Shown here: in pieces, positions 63,873-64,000 of the stretch
Position numbering within the stretch: the stretch's first letter is position 1
Layout: each line of letters starts with the position of its first letter
Assembly: GCA_964643355.1 (NCBI GenBank)
Contig: CAZXPW010000002.1
Span: 62,001-126,000, forward strand
Source of the DNA: FEN-1350 sp964643355
GTDB taxonomy: Bacteria; Planctomycetota; Phycisphaerae; Sedimentisphaerales; Anaerohalosphaeraceae
Length of the DNA: 64,000 nt
Reading direction: 5' to 3'
Made by a program: the position numbers and the translations under genes
Notes under the pieces: generated by a model
Seen by the model: the letters and a program-made list of their open reading frames with translations, nothing else
What the model was told of the DNA's origin: nothing
The model's database searches: none

Positions 63873-64000
63873 TCAGGAAGAACGACCGACGATTCCCTGT
63901 GCCAAACGAATCAGGGCCGAGCGGGCAGGGGTATCCGAAAAAGCGTCCAGACCCTGAATTGCCTTTCGGCACAAATCCAGCGCCGTGGATCTGGCGTACG
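63873..64000 (-). CDS. Polyprenyl synthetase, 3' end only
   Basis: A reading frame enters from the right edge and ends with TGA at 63873-63875. Its 41 residues (including ALDLCRKAIQGLDAF and ARSALIRLAQGIVGR) match the C-terminal helix of farnesyl/geranylgeranyl/octaprenyl diphosphate synthases. It lies just upstream of rsmB on the same strand. The short length limits certainty. Confidence 0.55.
   Translation of the reverse strand, partial: YARSTALDLCRKAIQGLDAFSDTPARSALIRLAQGIVGRSS

Overview
The window looks like a chromosomal segment of a Planctomycetota bacterium, most likely of the Phycisphaerae/Sedimentisphaerales type (inference). The pointers are an exported repeat protein ending in the short dockerin-like C-terminus common in that group, many exported glycoside hydrolases and SSS-type sodium symporters, moderate GC, frequent GTG/TTG starts, and a dnaA with a DnaA-box region far from any ribosomal-protein or gyrase cluster. 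I see no rRNA, tRNA, CRISPR array, transposase or prophage.

Layout. 1-10082 (+): a surface or exopolysaccharide locus with a DUF2723-like membrane protein (cut by the left edge), an exported glycosidase-like protein, a flippase, an O-antigen-polymerase-like protein, a CapK-like adenylate-forming enzyme and two GT4 glycosyltransferases. 10083-14907: a Cys-rich exported miniprotein, a DUF1080 lipoprotein, mutY, a GH5-like enzyme and a small unknown protein. 14916-18964 (-): lptB, an AT-rich ATPase/TOPRIM-like pair, def and fmt in one tight unit. 19177-23182 (+): a GcvT-like folate-binding domain protein, nadB and a DegP/HtrA protease. 23343-35797 (-): a pilin-like protein, then a compact run addB-addA, nadK, a TPR protein and dinG. 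35819-43726 (-): a large exported six-hairpin glycosidase-like protein, a nucleoside deaminase, a seven-bladed propeller protein and a Pro/Tyr-rich TPR protein.

44247-48069 (+) is the most distinctive part. It is a four-gene overlapping operon coding an HTH protein with a large unknown domain, a tRNA-dependent cyclodipeptide synthase (CDPS), an SSS transporter and a YkgJ-like Cys-cluster protein. An inverted-repeat promoter region precedes it. About 280 bp downstream is a candidate small RNA with C-rich, anti-Shine-Dalgarno-like segments and a clean intrinsic terminator. I read this as an undescribed cyclodipeptide locus.

48825-64000: a PGRP-like domain protein that seems to have lost its zinc ligands, GTP-type PEP carboxykinase (-), a fucosidase/substrate-binding lipoprotein/sodium-symporter operon (+), recJ with a translationally coupled GH5-like enzyme (+), a transglutaminase-like protein (-), dnaA (-) with a likely oriC upstream, rsmB (-) and the 3' end of a polyprenyl synthetase (-) cut by the right edge.

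Two multi-gene systems deserve follow-up: the CDPS operon, and the ATPase plus TOPRIM-like pair (AbiL/PARIS/RloAB-like in architecture) embedded between lptB and def with a TAATG junction into def.
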